The notes below the pieces were generated by a model that saw nothing but the letters and a program-made list of their open reading frames with translations, was not told the origin of the DNA and ran no database searches. Shown here one piece after another: positions 33,913 through 42,213 of a DNA stretch of 64,000 nucleotides; positions within the stretch are counted from its first letter, which is position 1; every line of letters begins with the position of its first letter. The DNA lies in the NCBI GenBank assembly GCA_020161015.1, contig JAIUOT010000017.1, positions 186,001-250,000 on the forward strand, in the 5' to 3' direction. The position numbers were made by a program, and so were the translations under genes. The stretch comes from Actinomycetota bacterium. Lineage in GTDB: Bacteria > Actinomycetota > Actinomycetes > Propionibacteriales > Propionibacteriaceae.

Positions 33913-34395
33913 TCAGGGGTGGTCGGGCGGCGGCGGGATGGACGCCAGGCCGGGTGCCCGTCCGGGCCACACCAGCAGGACGCGACAGGGGGCGTGGTCG
34001 ACGACGAAACGGGTGTGCCGGTCGAGGCTGCGGGGTCCCAGGCGGGACAGGTCGCCGTCCCTGGCCAGCACCAGCAGGTCGGCGTCCGTCGCCGCGGCCG
34101 TCACCTCCCTCTCGACGCGGCCGGTGCGCAGTTCCACCTGGGCCGGGCGTCCGAGGCGGCCGGCTGCGGCGTCGAGCATCGCCCGCGTCGCCTCCTCCGC
34201 GATCGCCGTGACCCGTGCACCGGGGTCGCGACCGGCGCCACGTCCCCACAGGCCGGTGCGCGCACCGGAGACCTGGGCGGCGACGTCGCCGGGCACCGCA
34301 GCCAGCAGGCGCACCTCGGCGTCGGGGAAGAGGTCCGTGACAGCGTCCACGCACGCCGGCCAGGTGGCCTCGGTGATCCAGACCAGAACCTTCAC
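33913..34395 (-). CDS. Universal stress protein (UspA) domain protein
   Basis: 160 residues. Starts VKVLVWITEATWPACVDAVTDLF and ends with the Usp nucleotide-binding signature region LLVLARDGDLSRLGPRSLDRHTRFVVDHAPCRVLLVW, although the usual G-x2-G-x9-G-(S/T) spacing is loosened (DGDLSRLGPRSLDRHT), so ATP binding is uncertain. GTG 34395 overlaps the transporter stop (GTGA), meaning the two proteins are translated together. Usp proteins encoded with a transporter often bind and regulate it. That role is inferred here. Confidence 0.75.
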   Translation of the reverse strand: MKVLVWITEATWPACVDAVTDLFPDAEVRLLAAVPGDVAAQVSGARTGLWGRGAGRDPGARVTAIAEEATRAMLDAAAGRLGRPAQVELRTGRVEREVTAAATDADLLVLARDGDLSRLGPRSLDRHTRFVVDHAPCRVLLVWPGRAPGLASIPPPPDHP

Positions 34396-35654
34396 AGTGC
34401 ACCTCCGAACAGTTGGACCGACGCCCACAGCGCCAGGACAGAGACGACGATGGCGACCGGCGTCGCCAGCAGCCCCAGCAGGGTGAACTCCCCCAGCGGC
34501 GCCTCGTGGTCGTGCGCGTGCACGATCCGGCGCCACAGCAGCGTGGCCAGCGACCCCACGTAGGTGAGGTTCGGGCCGACGTTCACCCCGATCAGGACGG
34601 CGAGGACCGGCCCCACTCCCCCACCGGTGGCCAGCGGGAGCAGGATCAGCACCGCCGGTAGGTTGTTCACGAGGTTCGCCAGCACCGCGGCCAGACCGGC
34701 CCACCACAGCAGAGCGACGAGGGAGTCGTCGCCGGGGACGAGGTGGGCCATCGCGTCGGCGAGACCGTTGTCGACCACCGCCTTCACCACGATCCCCAGC
34801 GAGAGGACGAAGGCGAGGAAGGGCAGGTTGAGCGCGCCGGCCACCTCGGGGACGCGGGCCTGGCCGCGACGGACGGCCCGCACCGCGAGCACGAGGGCGC
34901 CGACCGCCGCCACCCACGCCACCTCCACCCCGGCCAGCGACGCGACGACGAAGCCGAGCAGGGTGAGGGCGAGCACCGTCGCGCTGAACCGCGGCAGCGC
35001 CACCTCGTCGGACGCGGCAACCCCCGCGCCCGCGGAGACCGTCAGGTCGCCGGCGAAGTACCAGCGGAAGGCGAGGTACTCCACCACGAGGACGGCGAGC
35101 CACGGCAGCAGCATCACCAGGCCGAACTGGACGAAGCCGATGCCCAGGGCGGTCATAGCGAGCAGGTTCGTCAGGTTCGACACCGGCAGCAGGAGCGAGC
35201 CACCGTTGGCCAGGTGGGTGCACGCGTAGACGTGCGGACGCGGCCGGACGCCGACCCGGGCGGCCGTGGCGAAGACCACCGGGGTGAGCAGGACGACCGT
35301 GGCGTCCAGGCTGAGGACGGCCGTCGTGATGGCGGCGACGGCGAAGACCAGCAGGAGCAGGCGGTGCGGCTCGCCGCGGCTGCGGCGGGCCATGAACTGC
35401 CCGGCCCACTCGAACAGCCCGTCGCGGGCGCACAACTCGCTGAGCACGAGGACCGCCGCCAGGAACCCCACCACCGGGAGGAGTTGGGCGGTCTCCTCGG
35501 CAGCCTGCGACCAGCCGAGCCCCCCGGTGAGCAGGACGACGGCCGCGGCCGGCACGGCGGCGACCGCCTCCGGCAGGCCGCGGGGCCGGATGACGGCGAA
35601 CGCCAGGACGGCGACCAGGAGGACCGCCGCGAGGGCTTCGGCGCCGGGCGACAT
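34392..35654 (-). CDS. ArsB/NhaD-superfamily (SLC13-like) ion transporter
   Basis: 420 residues with ten or more transmembrane helices. The ion-transporter pattern is visible: an early FAVIRPRGLPEA region, SLDATVVLLTPVVFATA (the D-x-T/A-x-x-L-L-T-P motif), LANGGSLLLPVSNLTNLLA (G-S/N-L-x-x-P-x-S-N-x-x-N) and the second-half repeat VNNLPAVLILLP and GVNVGPNLTYVGSLATLLW. These are shared by arsenite exporters, NhaD and related anion/Na+ transporters. There is no arsR, arsC or arsA nearby, so arsenite is only one possibility. Coupled to the downstream Usp gene by a GTGA overlap. Confidence 0.8.
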   Translation of the reverse strand: MSPGAEALAAVLLVAVLAFAVIRPRGLPEAVAAVPAAAVVLLTGGLGWSQAAEETAQLLPVVGFLAAVLVLSELCARDGLFEWAGQFMARRSRGEPHRLLLLVFAVAAITTAVLSLDATVVLLTPVVFATAARVGVRPRPHVYACTHLANGGSLLLPVSNLTNLLAMTALGIGFVQFGLVMLLPWLAVLVVEYLAFRWYFAGDLTVSAGAGVAASDEVALPRFSATVLALTLLGFVVASLAGVEVAWVAAVGALVLAVRAVRRGQARVPEVAGALNLPFLAFVLSLGIVVKAVVDNGLADAMAHLVPGDDSLVALLWWAGLAAVLANLVNNLPAVLILLPLATGGGVGPVLAVLIGVNVGPNLTYVGSLATLLWRRIVHAHDHEAPLGEFTLLGLLATPVAIVVSVLALWASVQLFGGAL

Positions 35655-35657
35655 GGC

Positions 35658-36512
35658 CTAGCGCAACCGCTCCACGTCGAAGTGGAAGTCGGGGGCGACG
35701 AGCTGCTCCTGCGCCTGCACGAGCAGCAGTTCCGCCGAGCCGGCCTCGGTGGTCGCCTTCAACAGCGAGTACACCGCGTCGGCGGTGCGTCCCATCGCCT
35801 GCCCGACGTCGTCGCCCTCGAGGTGGTGGGCGAGGAAGAGGGCGGCGGTCAGGTCGCCGGACCCGGTGAAGTTCCGCTCCAGCCGCGGCGTGATCACCTG
35901 CCAGGCGCCGTCGGCGGTCACCGCGAGCATCCGGATCTCCTCCGGGTGGTCGCCTTCCAGCACGGTCGAGGTGACCAGCACGACGTCGGGCCCCTTCTCC
36001 CGCAGCGCGTCCGCGGCGTCCAGCACCTCGGCGACGCTGGTCGTGGTGCGCCCGGTGAGGAAGTCGAGCTCGAAGTGGTTGGGGGTGACGATCTGGGCCG
36101 CGGGCACGACCTTGTCGCGCATGAACTCCGGGATGCCGGGGCGCACGTAGATCCCGCGGCCCACGTCGCCGATCACCGGGTCGCAGCAGTACACGGCGCG
36201 GGGGTTGCGCTCACGCACGAGGTCGACGGCTCGGAGCACCTCGGCGCCGACCGCTTCCGCACCCTGGTAGCCCGACAGCACGGCGTCGACCCGGCCCAGC
36301 ACGCCCCGCTCGTCGATGCCGGTCACCACCTCTGCGATGTCGGACGCGGCCAGCAGCGGCCCCCGCCACGCGCCGTACCCGGTGTGGTTGGAGAAGTGGA
36401 CGGTGATCACCGGCCAGACCTCGACCCCGACGCGCATGAGCGGGAAGGTCGCCGCACTGTTGCCGACGTGGCCGTAGGCCACCGAGGACTGGATGGAGAG
36501 GATCGTGGTCAC
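35658..36512 (-). CDS. pdxY: Pyridoxal kinase, PdxY type
   Basis: Phosphorylates pyridoxal in vitamin B6 salvage. 284 residues from GTG 36512. The PdxY pattern is followed throughout: TTILSIQSSVAYGHVGNSAATFPL, HFSNHTGYGAW, DAVLSGYQGAEAVG, YCCDPVIGDVGRGIYV, TPNHFELDFLTG and the catalytic-base motif FTGSGDLTAALFLAHHL. GTG 36512 aligns with the E. coli start; an ATG at 36575 adds 21 residues and also lacks a ribosome site. The stop lies three bases before the ArsB-like start, so the transcript may continue into the transporter pair. Confidence 0.92.
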   Translation of the reverse strand: MTTILSIQSSVAYGHVGNSAATFPLMRVGVEVWPVITVHFSNHTGYGAWRGPLLAASDIAEVVTGIDERGVLGRVDAVLSGYQGAEAVGAEVLRAVDLVRERNPRAVYCCDPVIGDVGRGIYVRPGIPEFMRDKVVPAAQIVTPNHFELDFLTGRTTTSVAEVLDAADALREKGPDVVLVTSTVLEGDHPEEIRMLAVTADGAWQVITPRLERNFTGSGDLTAALFLAHHLEGDDVGQAMGRTADAVYSLLKATTEAGSAELLLVQAQEQLVAPDFHFDVERLR

Positions 36513-36586
36513 GGCGACATTCAACACGCCGCGTGGGGTTTGGGCGAGCCGTGGGCCGCGCGGCGGGATGGACATAGAGTGCAGCC

Positions 36587-37369
36587 GTGCAGCGCCGTCA
36601 CCATCCGTACCTGGCGAGCGGGTTCGCCGCGATGGCGCACCGCGGCGGCTGGGTCACCCCCGACGACGTGCCGCGGGAGAACACGGCCTACGCCTTCCGC
36701 AGGGCGGTGGAACTCGGCTACCGCTACCTCGAGCTCGACGTGCACGGCACCGTGGACGGGCGGCTGGCGGTGTTCCACGACGAGGTGCTCGACCGGGTCA
36801 CCGACGCCAGCGGAGCCATCGGCGACCACACCTGGGCGGAGCTGGCCGGCGTCCGGATCGGGGGCATGGACCCCATCCCGCTGCTGGAGGAGCTGCTGGA
36901 GGAGTTCGGGTCCACGTTCCTGAACATCGACATCAAGGACGACCGCTCCGTGGCGCCGCTGGTGGACGTGCTGCGCCGCTTCGGCGCTACCGACAGGGTG
37001 TGCGTCGGGTCGTTCTCCGGAGCGCGCCTGGCCGCGTTCCGGCGCGCCGCCCCGGAGGTGCTCACCTCGGTCACCCCCGGCGGGGTGGCGTGGGCGACGC
37101 ACGCCTTCGGCCTGCGCCGCCTGCGGCTGGACAGGGGCGCCGCCTTCCAGATCCCCGTCCGCGACGAGCGCACGCCGCTGGAGCTCGTGCGTGCCGACGT
37201 GCTGCGGGTGGCGCACGCCACCGGCCGCGTCGTCCACGTGTGGACGGTCAACGACGAGGCGGAGATGAACCGCCTGATCGACCTCGGGGTCGACGGGCTG
37301 GTCAGCGACGACATCACCACCCTGAAGAGGGTCCTGGTGGCCAGAGGACTGTGGGAGGGCGCGGCATGA
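36587..37369 (+). CDS. Glycerophosphodiester phosphodiesterase family protein (cytoplasmic)
   Basis: 260 residues with no signal peptide. The GDPD motifs are present: MAHRGGW, ENTAYAFRRAVELGYRYLELDVHGTVDG (catalytic Glu and Asp) and LAVFHDEVLDRVT (catalytic His). Later LNIDIKDD and HVWTVNDEAEMNRLIDLGVDGLVSDD close the TIM barrel. It would split glycerophosphodiesters to glycerol-3-phosphate and an alcohol. GTG 36587 starts 11 bases from the alternative pdxY start, so the two genes share a divergent promoter region. Its stop overlaps the transporter start (ATGA). Confidence 0.88.
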   Translation: MQRRHHPYLASGFAAMAHRGGWVTPDDVPRENTAYAFRRAVELGYRYLELDVHGTVDGRLAVFHDEVLDRVTDASGAIGDHTWAELAGVRIGGMDPIPLLEELLEEFGSTFLNIDIKDDRSVAPLVDVLRRFGATDRVCVGSFSGARLAAFRRAAPEVLTSVTPGGVAWATHAFGLRRLRLDRGAAFQIPVRDERTPLELVRADVLRVAHATGRVVHVWTVNDEAEMNRLIDLGVDGLVSDDITTLKRVLVARGLWEGAA

Positions 37370-38700
37370 GGAGCACGAGGGAACAGCGGGCCTGGTACTG
37401 GTACGACTGGGCGAACTCGGCCTTCTACACCACCACGGCGACGGTGCTGATCAGCCCGTACCTGGTCAGCCTCGCCACCAACGCGGCCTGTCCGGACGTC
37501 GGCTCCGGGCAGTGCAGCCGCCCGGTGCTGCTGCTCGGCCTGGTGCCCGTCCTTCCGGGCGCGCTGCCGTCCCTGCTGGCCACGCTCAGCACCCTGATCT
37601 CTGCCGTCGTGCTGCTGTTCGTCGGGGCCGCTGCCGACCGTTCCGCCCACCCGCACCGCTGGCTGGGCGCGACGGCCTGGCTCGGCGCCGCGGCCGGGTC
37701 GCTGATGTTCTTCCTCATGGGGTCGAACTGGGAGCTGGGCGCCTGGTTGATGGTGATCAGCCTGATCGCCTTCGGCGCGTCCATCGTCGTCTACGACTCG
37801 ATGCTGGTGCGGATCGCGGGTCCCGACGAGCGGGACCGGGTCTCCAGCCGCGGCTGGGCCTGGGGCTACGTCGGCGGCGGCCTGCTGCTGGCGCTGAACT
37901 TCGCCCTGATGAGCTTCTACCCCGCCCTCGGCATCGACAAGGCGATGGCGGTGCGGATCAGCCTGCTGTCGGCGGGCCTGTGGTGGGCCGGCTTCACGTT
38001 CATCCCCGTGCTGGGGTTGCGCTCGCTGCCCCGGGAGGTGCCGGTGGAGGTCGCGCGGCGCAACCCGTTCCGGCAGCTGGCCGCCACCTTCGCGGAGATG
38101 CGCCACTACCCGCAGACGCTGGCGTTCCTGCTCGCGTTCCTGTTCTACAACGACGGCATCCAGACGGTGATCGTGTCCTCCAGCGTCTACGCGATCCGCG
38201 AGCTGGGCATCGAGGAGAACCTCGTGCTGGCCACCTTCCTGCTGACGCAGTTCGTCGCCATCCTCGGCGCGCTCGGGTTCGGGTGGGTCGCGGCGCGGAT
38301 CGGGGCGAAGCGGACGGTGCTGATCGGCATCGGCATCTGGCTGGTGGTCGTGCTGGTCGGGTTCGGGATCCCGTCCGGTGTCGTCGGCGCGCTCTTCGGA
38401 CTCGGTGCGGCCATCGGGCTGGTGATGGGCGGCACCCAGGCGCTGTCCCGCTCGATGTACAGCCAGCTGATCCCCGCCGGGCGGGAGTCGGAGTACTTCA
38501 GCTTCTACCAGGCGATGGAGCGCGGCACGAGCTGGCTGGGCACGCTCGCGTTCGGCCTGGTGTTCCAGTTCACCCAGTCCTACCGGCTGGCGCTGGTGGC
38601 GCTGGTGGTGTTCTTCCTCGTCGGCGGCGCGTTGCTGGCGAGGGTCGACATGCGCAAGGGAATCACCGACGCCGGGAACGTGTTGCCCAAGGTGTTGTGA
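37366..38700 (+). CDS. UMF1/Atg22-like MFS transporter
   Basis: 444 residues, twelve transmembrane helices. The N-terminal EQRAWYWYDWANSAFYTTTATVLISPYL is the hallmark of the UMF1 (Vacuole effluxer Atg22-like) family. Further signs are ERDRVSSRGWAWGYVGGGLLLALN and GGTQALSRSMYSQLIPAGRESEYFSFY. Substrates of bacterial members are unknown; the yeast homologue exports amino acids. Translational coupling with the GDPD (ATGA at 37366) suggests it may move a product or substrate of that enzyme. Confidence 0.85.
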   Translation: MRSTREQRAWYWYDWANSAFYTTTATVLISPYLVSLATNAACPDVGSGQCSRPVLLLGLVPVLPGALPSLLATLSTLISAVVLLFVGAAADRSAHPHRWLGATAWLGAAAGSLMFFLMGSNWELGAWLMVISLIAFGASIVVYDSMLVRIAGPDERDRVSSRGWAWGYVGGGLLLALNFALMSFYPALGIDKAMAVRISLLSAGLWWAGFTFIPVLGLRSLPREVPVEVARRNPFRQLAATFAEMRHYPQTLAFLLAFLFYNDGIQTVIVSSSVYAIRELGIEENLVLATFLLTQFVAILGALGFGWVAARIGAKRTVLIGIGIWLVVVLVGFGIPSGVVGALFGLGAAIGLVMGGTQALSRSMYSQLIPAGRESEYFSFYQAMERGTSWLGTLAFGLVFQFTQSYRLALVALVVFFLVGGALLARVDMRKGITDAGNVLPKVL

Positions 38701-38786
38701 CGGCACCGCCCGTCCCGGGTACCCGGGGGTTGCGGCCCCGAGCGGTTTTGGGGACGCTGGCTAGCGTGGCAACGGAGGGAGACACC

Positions 38787-39122
38787 ATGGCTGATCGTGC
38801 ACTGAGGGGATCCGGGCTCGGATCCAAGAGCCACGCCGACCCGAGCGGCGTGGAGCTCGCGCCGCGCCAGGAGGTCGGCTTCGACTGCCCGAAGGACCAC
38901 CACTTCACCGTGGTCTTCTCCGAGGAGGCGGACCTGCCGACGACGTGGGAGTGCCCGCGCTGCGGTGAGGTGGCCCGACGCTCCGACGGCGCGGAACCGG
39001 AGGTCAAGGAGACCAAGGCGCCCCGCACCCACTGGGACATGCTCCGCGAGCGCCGCTCGATCGAGGAGCTGGAGGACCTGCTCGCCGAACGCCTGGGCGA
39101 GATCCGCGGCGAGGACCGCTGA
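38787..39122 (+). CDS. rbpA: RNA polymerase-binding protein RbpA
   Basis: Actinobacteria-specific general transcription factor that binds the primary sigma factor and RNA polymerase and stabilises open promoter complexes. 111 residues. It begins MADRALRGSGLGSKS, the usual RbpA start, followed by the zinc-binding core (FDCPKDHHFTVVFS and WECPRCG, Cys/His ligands) and the C-terminal sigma-interaction helix THWDMLRERRSIEELEDLLAERL. GGAGGGA at 38774-38780 is the ribosome site. A CCCGGGTACCCGGG palindrome lies between the MFS stop and rbpA and may separate the two transcripts. Confidence 0.97.
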   Translation: MADRALRGSGLGSKSHADPSGVELAPRQEVGFDCPKDHHFTVVFSEEADLPTTWECPRCGEVARRSDGAEPEVKETKAPRTHWDMLRERRSIEELEDLLAERLGEIRGEDR

Positions 39123-39163
39123 CGGTTCCCGGACGCGGGTGAGGGGTCACGGGCGCCCCGGGG

Positions 39164-39700
39164 TCAGTCCTCGATCTCCCCGCTGATCACGCGCGGCTCC
39201 TGCGTGCCCGTTCCGGGCGCGGCGTCCGGCTGCTCGACCGTCTCTCCCCTGACCACCGTGTCGGGGCTGAACCGTGCCCGCATCACGCCGAGGTCGAGGC
39301 CCTGCCTCGCGGCGTGGCGGGCGACGACGAAGCCGATCAGGCGCCGGGCGAGGGGCCGCGTCCACGGCAGCAGGCAGACCAGGCCGACCAGGTCGGTGAC
39401 GAAGCCGGGCAGGATGAGCATGAGGCCACCGACGAGCACCAGGGCGGCGTCGGCGAGCTGGCCGCTGGGCATGCGTCCGGTCTCGTAGGCGTCGACGAGC
39501 GCGCGCCAGGCCTTGCTGCCCTCCCGCAGCATGAGCCAGGTGCCGAGCACCGCCTCGGCGAGGAGGATCGCGAGCGTGGGCAGCACGCCGATCCGGGTGC
39601 CGACGGTGGTCAGCAGCCACACCTCCGCTACGGAGACCAGGACGAAACCGGCGACGAGCAGGGGCAGCAGCCACCGCCGGGCGCGGCGGGGCGCCGTCAC
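39164..39700 (-). CDS. fxsA: FxsA-family membrane protein
   Basis: 178 residues. Three to four hydrophobic segments match the FxsA layout: LLVAGFVLVSVAEVWLLTTVGTRIG, PTLAILLAEAVLGTWLMLREGSKAWRAL and DAALVLVGGLMLILPGFVTDLVGLVCLLPWTR. The last two carry the family's LP-G-F-x-T-D-x-x-G-x-x-x-L-x-P motif. In E. coli FxsA overexpression excludes phage T7 when F plasmid PifA is present; its normal job is unknown. GTG 39700 overlaps the stop of the mannosyltransferase gene (GTGA), so it belongs to the lnt-ppm transcript. Confidence 0.88.
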   Translation of the reverse strand: MTAPRRARRWLLPLLVAGFVLVSVAEVWLLTTVGTRIGVLPTLAILLAEAVLGTWLMLREGSKAWRALVDAYETGRMPSGQLADAALVLVGGLMLILPGFVTDLVGLVCLLPWTRPLARRLIGFVVARHAARQGLDLGVMRARFSPDTVVRGETVEQPDAAPGTGTQEPRVISGEIED

Positions 39701-40575
39701 GAGCGCGCTCCCCCGGCCTTCCGCTGCTCGAGCCAGCGGGACACGCGCCCACGCAGTCGACCCACCGCGCGGCCGGCGTCGGAGGCGGCGTTCTTCGCCG
39801 CCGGGCCCACGGTGTCGGCCACCCGCCCTGCCGCGTCCCTGGCCTGCCCGAGGCGGTAGGTGACACCCCAGCGGGTGGTCAGCAGCATGGCCTCTGCGAC
39901 GATCGCGCCGCTCATCTTGGAGTCGCCGTACTCCCGCTCGATGAAGGTGATCGGCACCTCGGCGACCGTGAAGCCGTTGCGCAGCGCCCGCCACACGAGG
40001 TCGACCTGGAAGCCGTACCCGGCGGCCTCGACGCCGTCGAGGTCGATGCCGCGCAGCGTGTTGGCCCGCCAGGCGGTGAATCCGCCGGTGGCGTCCTTCA
40101 CGCGCAGGCCGAGCATCAGCCGCGTCCAGAGGTTGCCTCCCCGGGAGAGGAGCTCGCGGTGCAGCGGCCAGCCCTTCGTCGCGCCGCCACGCACGTAGCG
40201 GGAGCCCTTCACGGCGTCCGCGGTGCGCAGGCGTTCGAGCATGGCCGGCAGGTGCTCGGGCTGGTGCGACCCGTCCGCGTCGTGCTCGACGAGCACGTCG
40301 TAGCCCTCGTTCAGGCCCCAGCGGAAGCCGGCGATGTAGGCCGCGCCGAGGCCCTCCTTGCCCTTGCGGTGGAGCACGTGGATGTGGTCGTCGGACGCGG
40401 CGAGCTCGTCGGCGAGCCGACCCGTCCCGTCCGGGGAGTTGTCGTCGGCGACGAGGATGTGCGCCGTGGGTACCGCCGCCCGGATCCTGCCGGTGATCGG
40501 ACGCAGGTTCTCCGATTCGTTGTAGGTCGGGATGATGACGAGCACTCGCTCAAGCGACGCTGCCGAGTCGGCCAT
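39697..40575 (-). CDS. ppm: Polyprenol-phosphate mannosyltransferase (GT2)
   Basis: 292 residues. The GT2 domain occupies about 1-240: RVLVIIPTYNESENL, ILVADDNSPDGTG, VLVEHDADGSHQPE (acidic metal motif) and ITFIEREYGDSKMSG. This is the dolichol/polyprenol-phosphate-mannose synthase pattern; in actinobacteria the product feeds lipoarabinomannan or protein mannosylation outside the membrane. The C-terminal ~50 residues form a basic Ala/Arg helix unlike the catalytic domain. SD GGAGAAGA precedes ATG 40575. Its start overlaps the end of lnt by 26 bases; in M. tuberculosis the two are one polypeptide (Ppm1). Confidence 0.92.
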   Translation of the reverse strand: MADSAASLERVLVIIPTYNESENLRPITGRIRAAVPTAHILVADDNSPDGTGRLADELAASDDHIHVLHRKGKEGLGAAYIAGFRWGLNEGYDVLVEHDADGSHQPEHLPAMLERLRTADAVKGSRYVRGGATKGWPLHRELLSRGGNLWTRLMLGLRVKDATGGFTAWRANTLRGIDLDGVEAAGYGFQVDLVWRALRNGFTVAEVPITFIEREYGDSKMSGAIVAEAMLLTTRWGVTYRLGQARDAAGRVADTVGPAAKNAASDAGRAVGRLRGRVSRWLEQRKAGGARS

Positions 40576-42136
40576 TCTCTTCTCCAGGTGACGGTGCGGA
40601 TCTGCCCATTCTGCCCCATGCGAGAGTGAGCCCGAGGCCGAGGAGCGACAGGACGACGATCGCGAGCTCGAGGGCGGGGGCGAGCCAGGTGGCGGGGGTG
40701 AGGCCCGTGCGCTCGGGGAGGGTGACCACCCCGGAGGCGCCCACGTGCTCGGGGCCGGTGAAGGCCACCGAGCCGTCGGCGTTGATCAGGCCCGACACCC
40801 CGCTCGTGGTGACGACCAGCATTTCGCGGCGCAGTTCCATCGCCCGCGCGCGGGTGATCGCGAACTGCTGCTCGATCTGGCCGGTGCCCTGGTACATGGC
40901 GTTGCTGGACTGGACAAGGATGAGCTGGCCGCCGTGCCGGACGGTGTCGTACGCGAAGTCGTCGTAGACCAGGTCGTAGCAGACCATGATGCCCAGGGTG
41001 GTCCCGCGCCCGTCGGGCAGGGTGACCGGCAGCGCCCCCGGCACCATCCCGGGCACCGACTGGGCGCCGACGTAGGCCAGCTCGGGGACCAGCGGCAGCA
41101 GCAGGGAGCGGTACGGCACGAACTCGCCGAACGGCACGATGCCGCGCTTGACGTAGCGCGCCAGTTCGCCCTGCTCCGGGTCCCACCACAGGGACGCGGT
41201 CTGTCGTTCGTCGGGTCCGGGGCCGTCGAGGATCGCGCCGAACAGGATCGGGACGCCCAGCCGGGCAGCGGTCGAGCGGATCAGGGTTCCGGTCTGGGCG
41301 TCGCGGTAGGGATCCATGTCCGTGGTGTTCTCCGGGAACACCACGAAGTCGGGGGCCGGCAGCTCTCCGGCGTCCACCTTGTCGCGCAGACGGCCGGCCT
41401 CCGCAGCGTGGTTGCGCGTGATCGTCCGAGGCTCGCCCAGGCCGTAGACGCCGCCGCCCGGCGCGCCACCCTGCACCCAACCCACGTTCGCCGTGCCCAC
41501 CTGGGCCCCGGCGGGGACGAGTCCGCCGGCCGCGGAGAGCACGGCGGCCGCGGCCAGCCCGGCGATCGCGACCACGCCGCGCCGGCGCGTCCAGCGCTGG
41601 AGCAGCCAGACCGCACCCTGCGCGACCAGTGACGTGAGGAACGACAACCCGGCCACGCCGACCAGGGGCAGCACCCCGGCGAGCGGGGAGTCGACCATCG
41701 CGTAGCCCAGCCGCATCCAGCCGAACCCGGTGAACGGGAACCGGGCGAAGGTGAACTCCACGGCAACCCAGCAGCCCGCGGCGAGCAGGGGCCACCACGG
41801 CAGGCGGGAGGCCACCTTCAGCAGGCCGCCCAGGACGCCGTAGAAGACCGCCTCGACCATCACCAGGCCGACCATCGCCTGGACGAAGATGACCTGCATC
41901 CAGCCGACGCCGAGCAGGAGGAACCCGACTCCCCAGGCGTACCCCAGACCGATCGCCCCGGGGACCCGCCGGGCGGCGAGCACGACGATGGTGAGCCCGG
42001 CCACGCCGAGCGGGGTGAGCGGCCACCAGCCATGGGGCTGGAACCCGAGGGCTGCGAGGGCGCCGCAGACGAGGGCGATCGCCGTCCGCAGGGCACCAGG
42101 CATGCCCGCCAGCCGATCGATCACGCAGCGAACCAT
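40550..42136 (-). CDS. lnt: Apolipoprotein N-acyltransferase
   Basis: 528 residues: six to eight N-terminal transmembrane helices (to about 195), a nitrilase-type catalytic domain facing outward, then a last helix near 495. The catalytic triad is visible as Glu in FVVFPENTTD, Lys in RYVKRGIVPFGEFVPYR and Cys in IMVCYDLVYDDF. It adds the third acyl chain to lipoproteins such as the ones encoded at 24431 and 62117. It heads the lnt-ppm-fxsA transcript. ATG 42136 is used; M12 is an alternative. Confidence 0.92.
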   Translation of the reverse strand: MVRCVIDRLAGMPGALRTAIALVCGALAALGFQPHGWWPLTPLGVAGLTIVVLAARRVPGAIGLGYAWGVGFLLLGVGWMQVIFVQAMVGLVMVEAVFYGVLGGLLKVASRLPWWPLLAAGCWVAVEFTFARFPFTGFGWMRLGYAMVDSPLAGVLPLVGVAGLSFLTSLVAQGAVWLLQRWTRRRGVVAIAGLAAAAVLSAAGGLVPAGAQVGTANVGWVQGGAPGGGVYGLGEPRTITRNHAAEAGRLRDKVDAGELPAPDFVVFPENTTDMDPYRDAQTGTLIRSTAARLGVPILFGAILDGPGPDERQTASLWWDPEQGELARYVKRGIVPFGEFVPYRSLLLPLVPELAYVGAQSVPGMVPGALPVTLPDGRGTTLGIMVCYDLVYDDFAYDTVRHGGQLILVQSSNAMYQGTGQIEQQFAITRARAMELRREMLVVTTSGVSGLINADGSVAFTGPEHVGASGVVTLPERTGLTPATWLAPALELAIVVLSLLGLGLTLAWGRMGRSAPSPGEENGRLGSVA

Positions 42137-42213
42137 ACCGGGCCGGTGGGAACCTCCCGCGCCGCGGCCCCTGCGGCGCTGACAAGCGGCGCCCCGTACG
42201 GCAGCATGGGGCG

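Noticed and set aside
34392-35654. Firm assignment as arsenite exporter
   Set aside because: The motifs are shared by the wider ion-transporter superfamily and there are no other ars genes.
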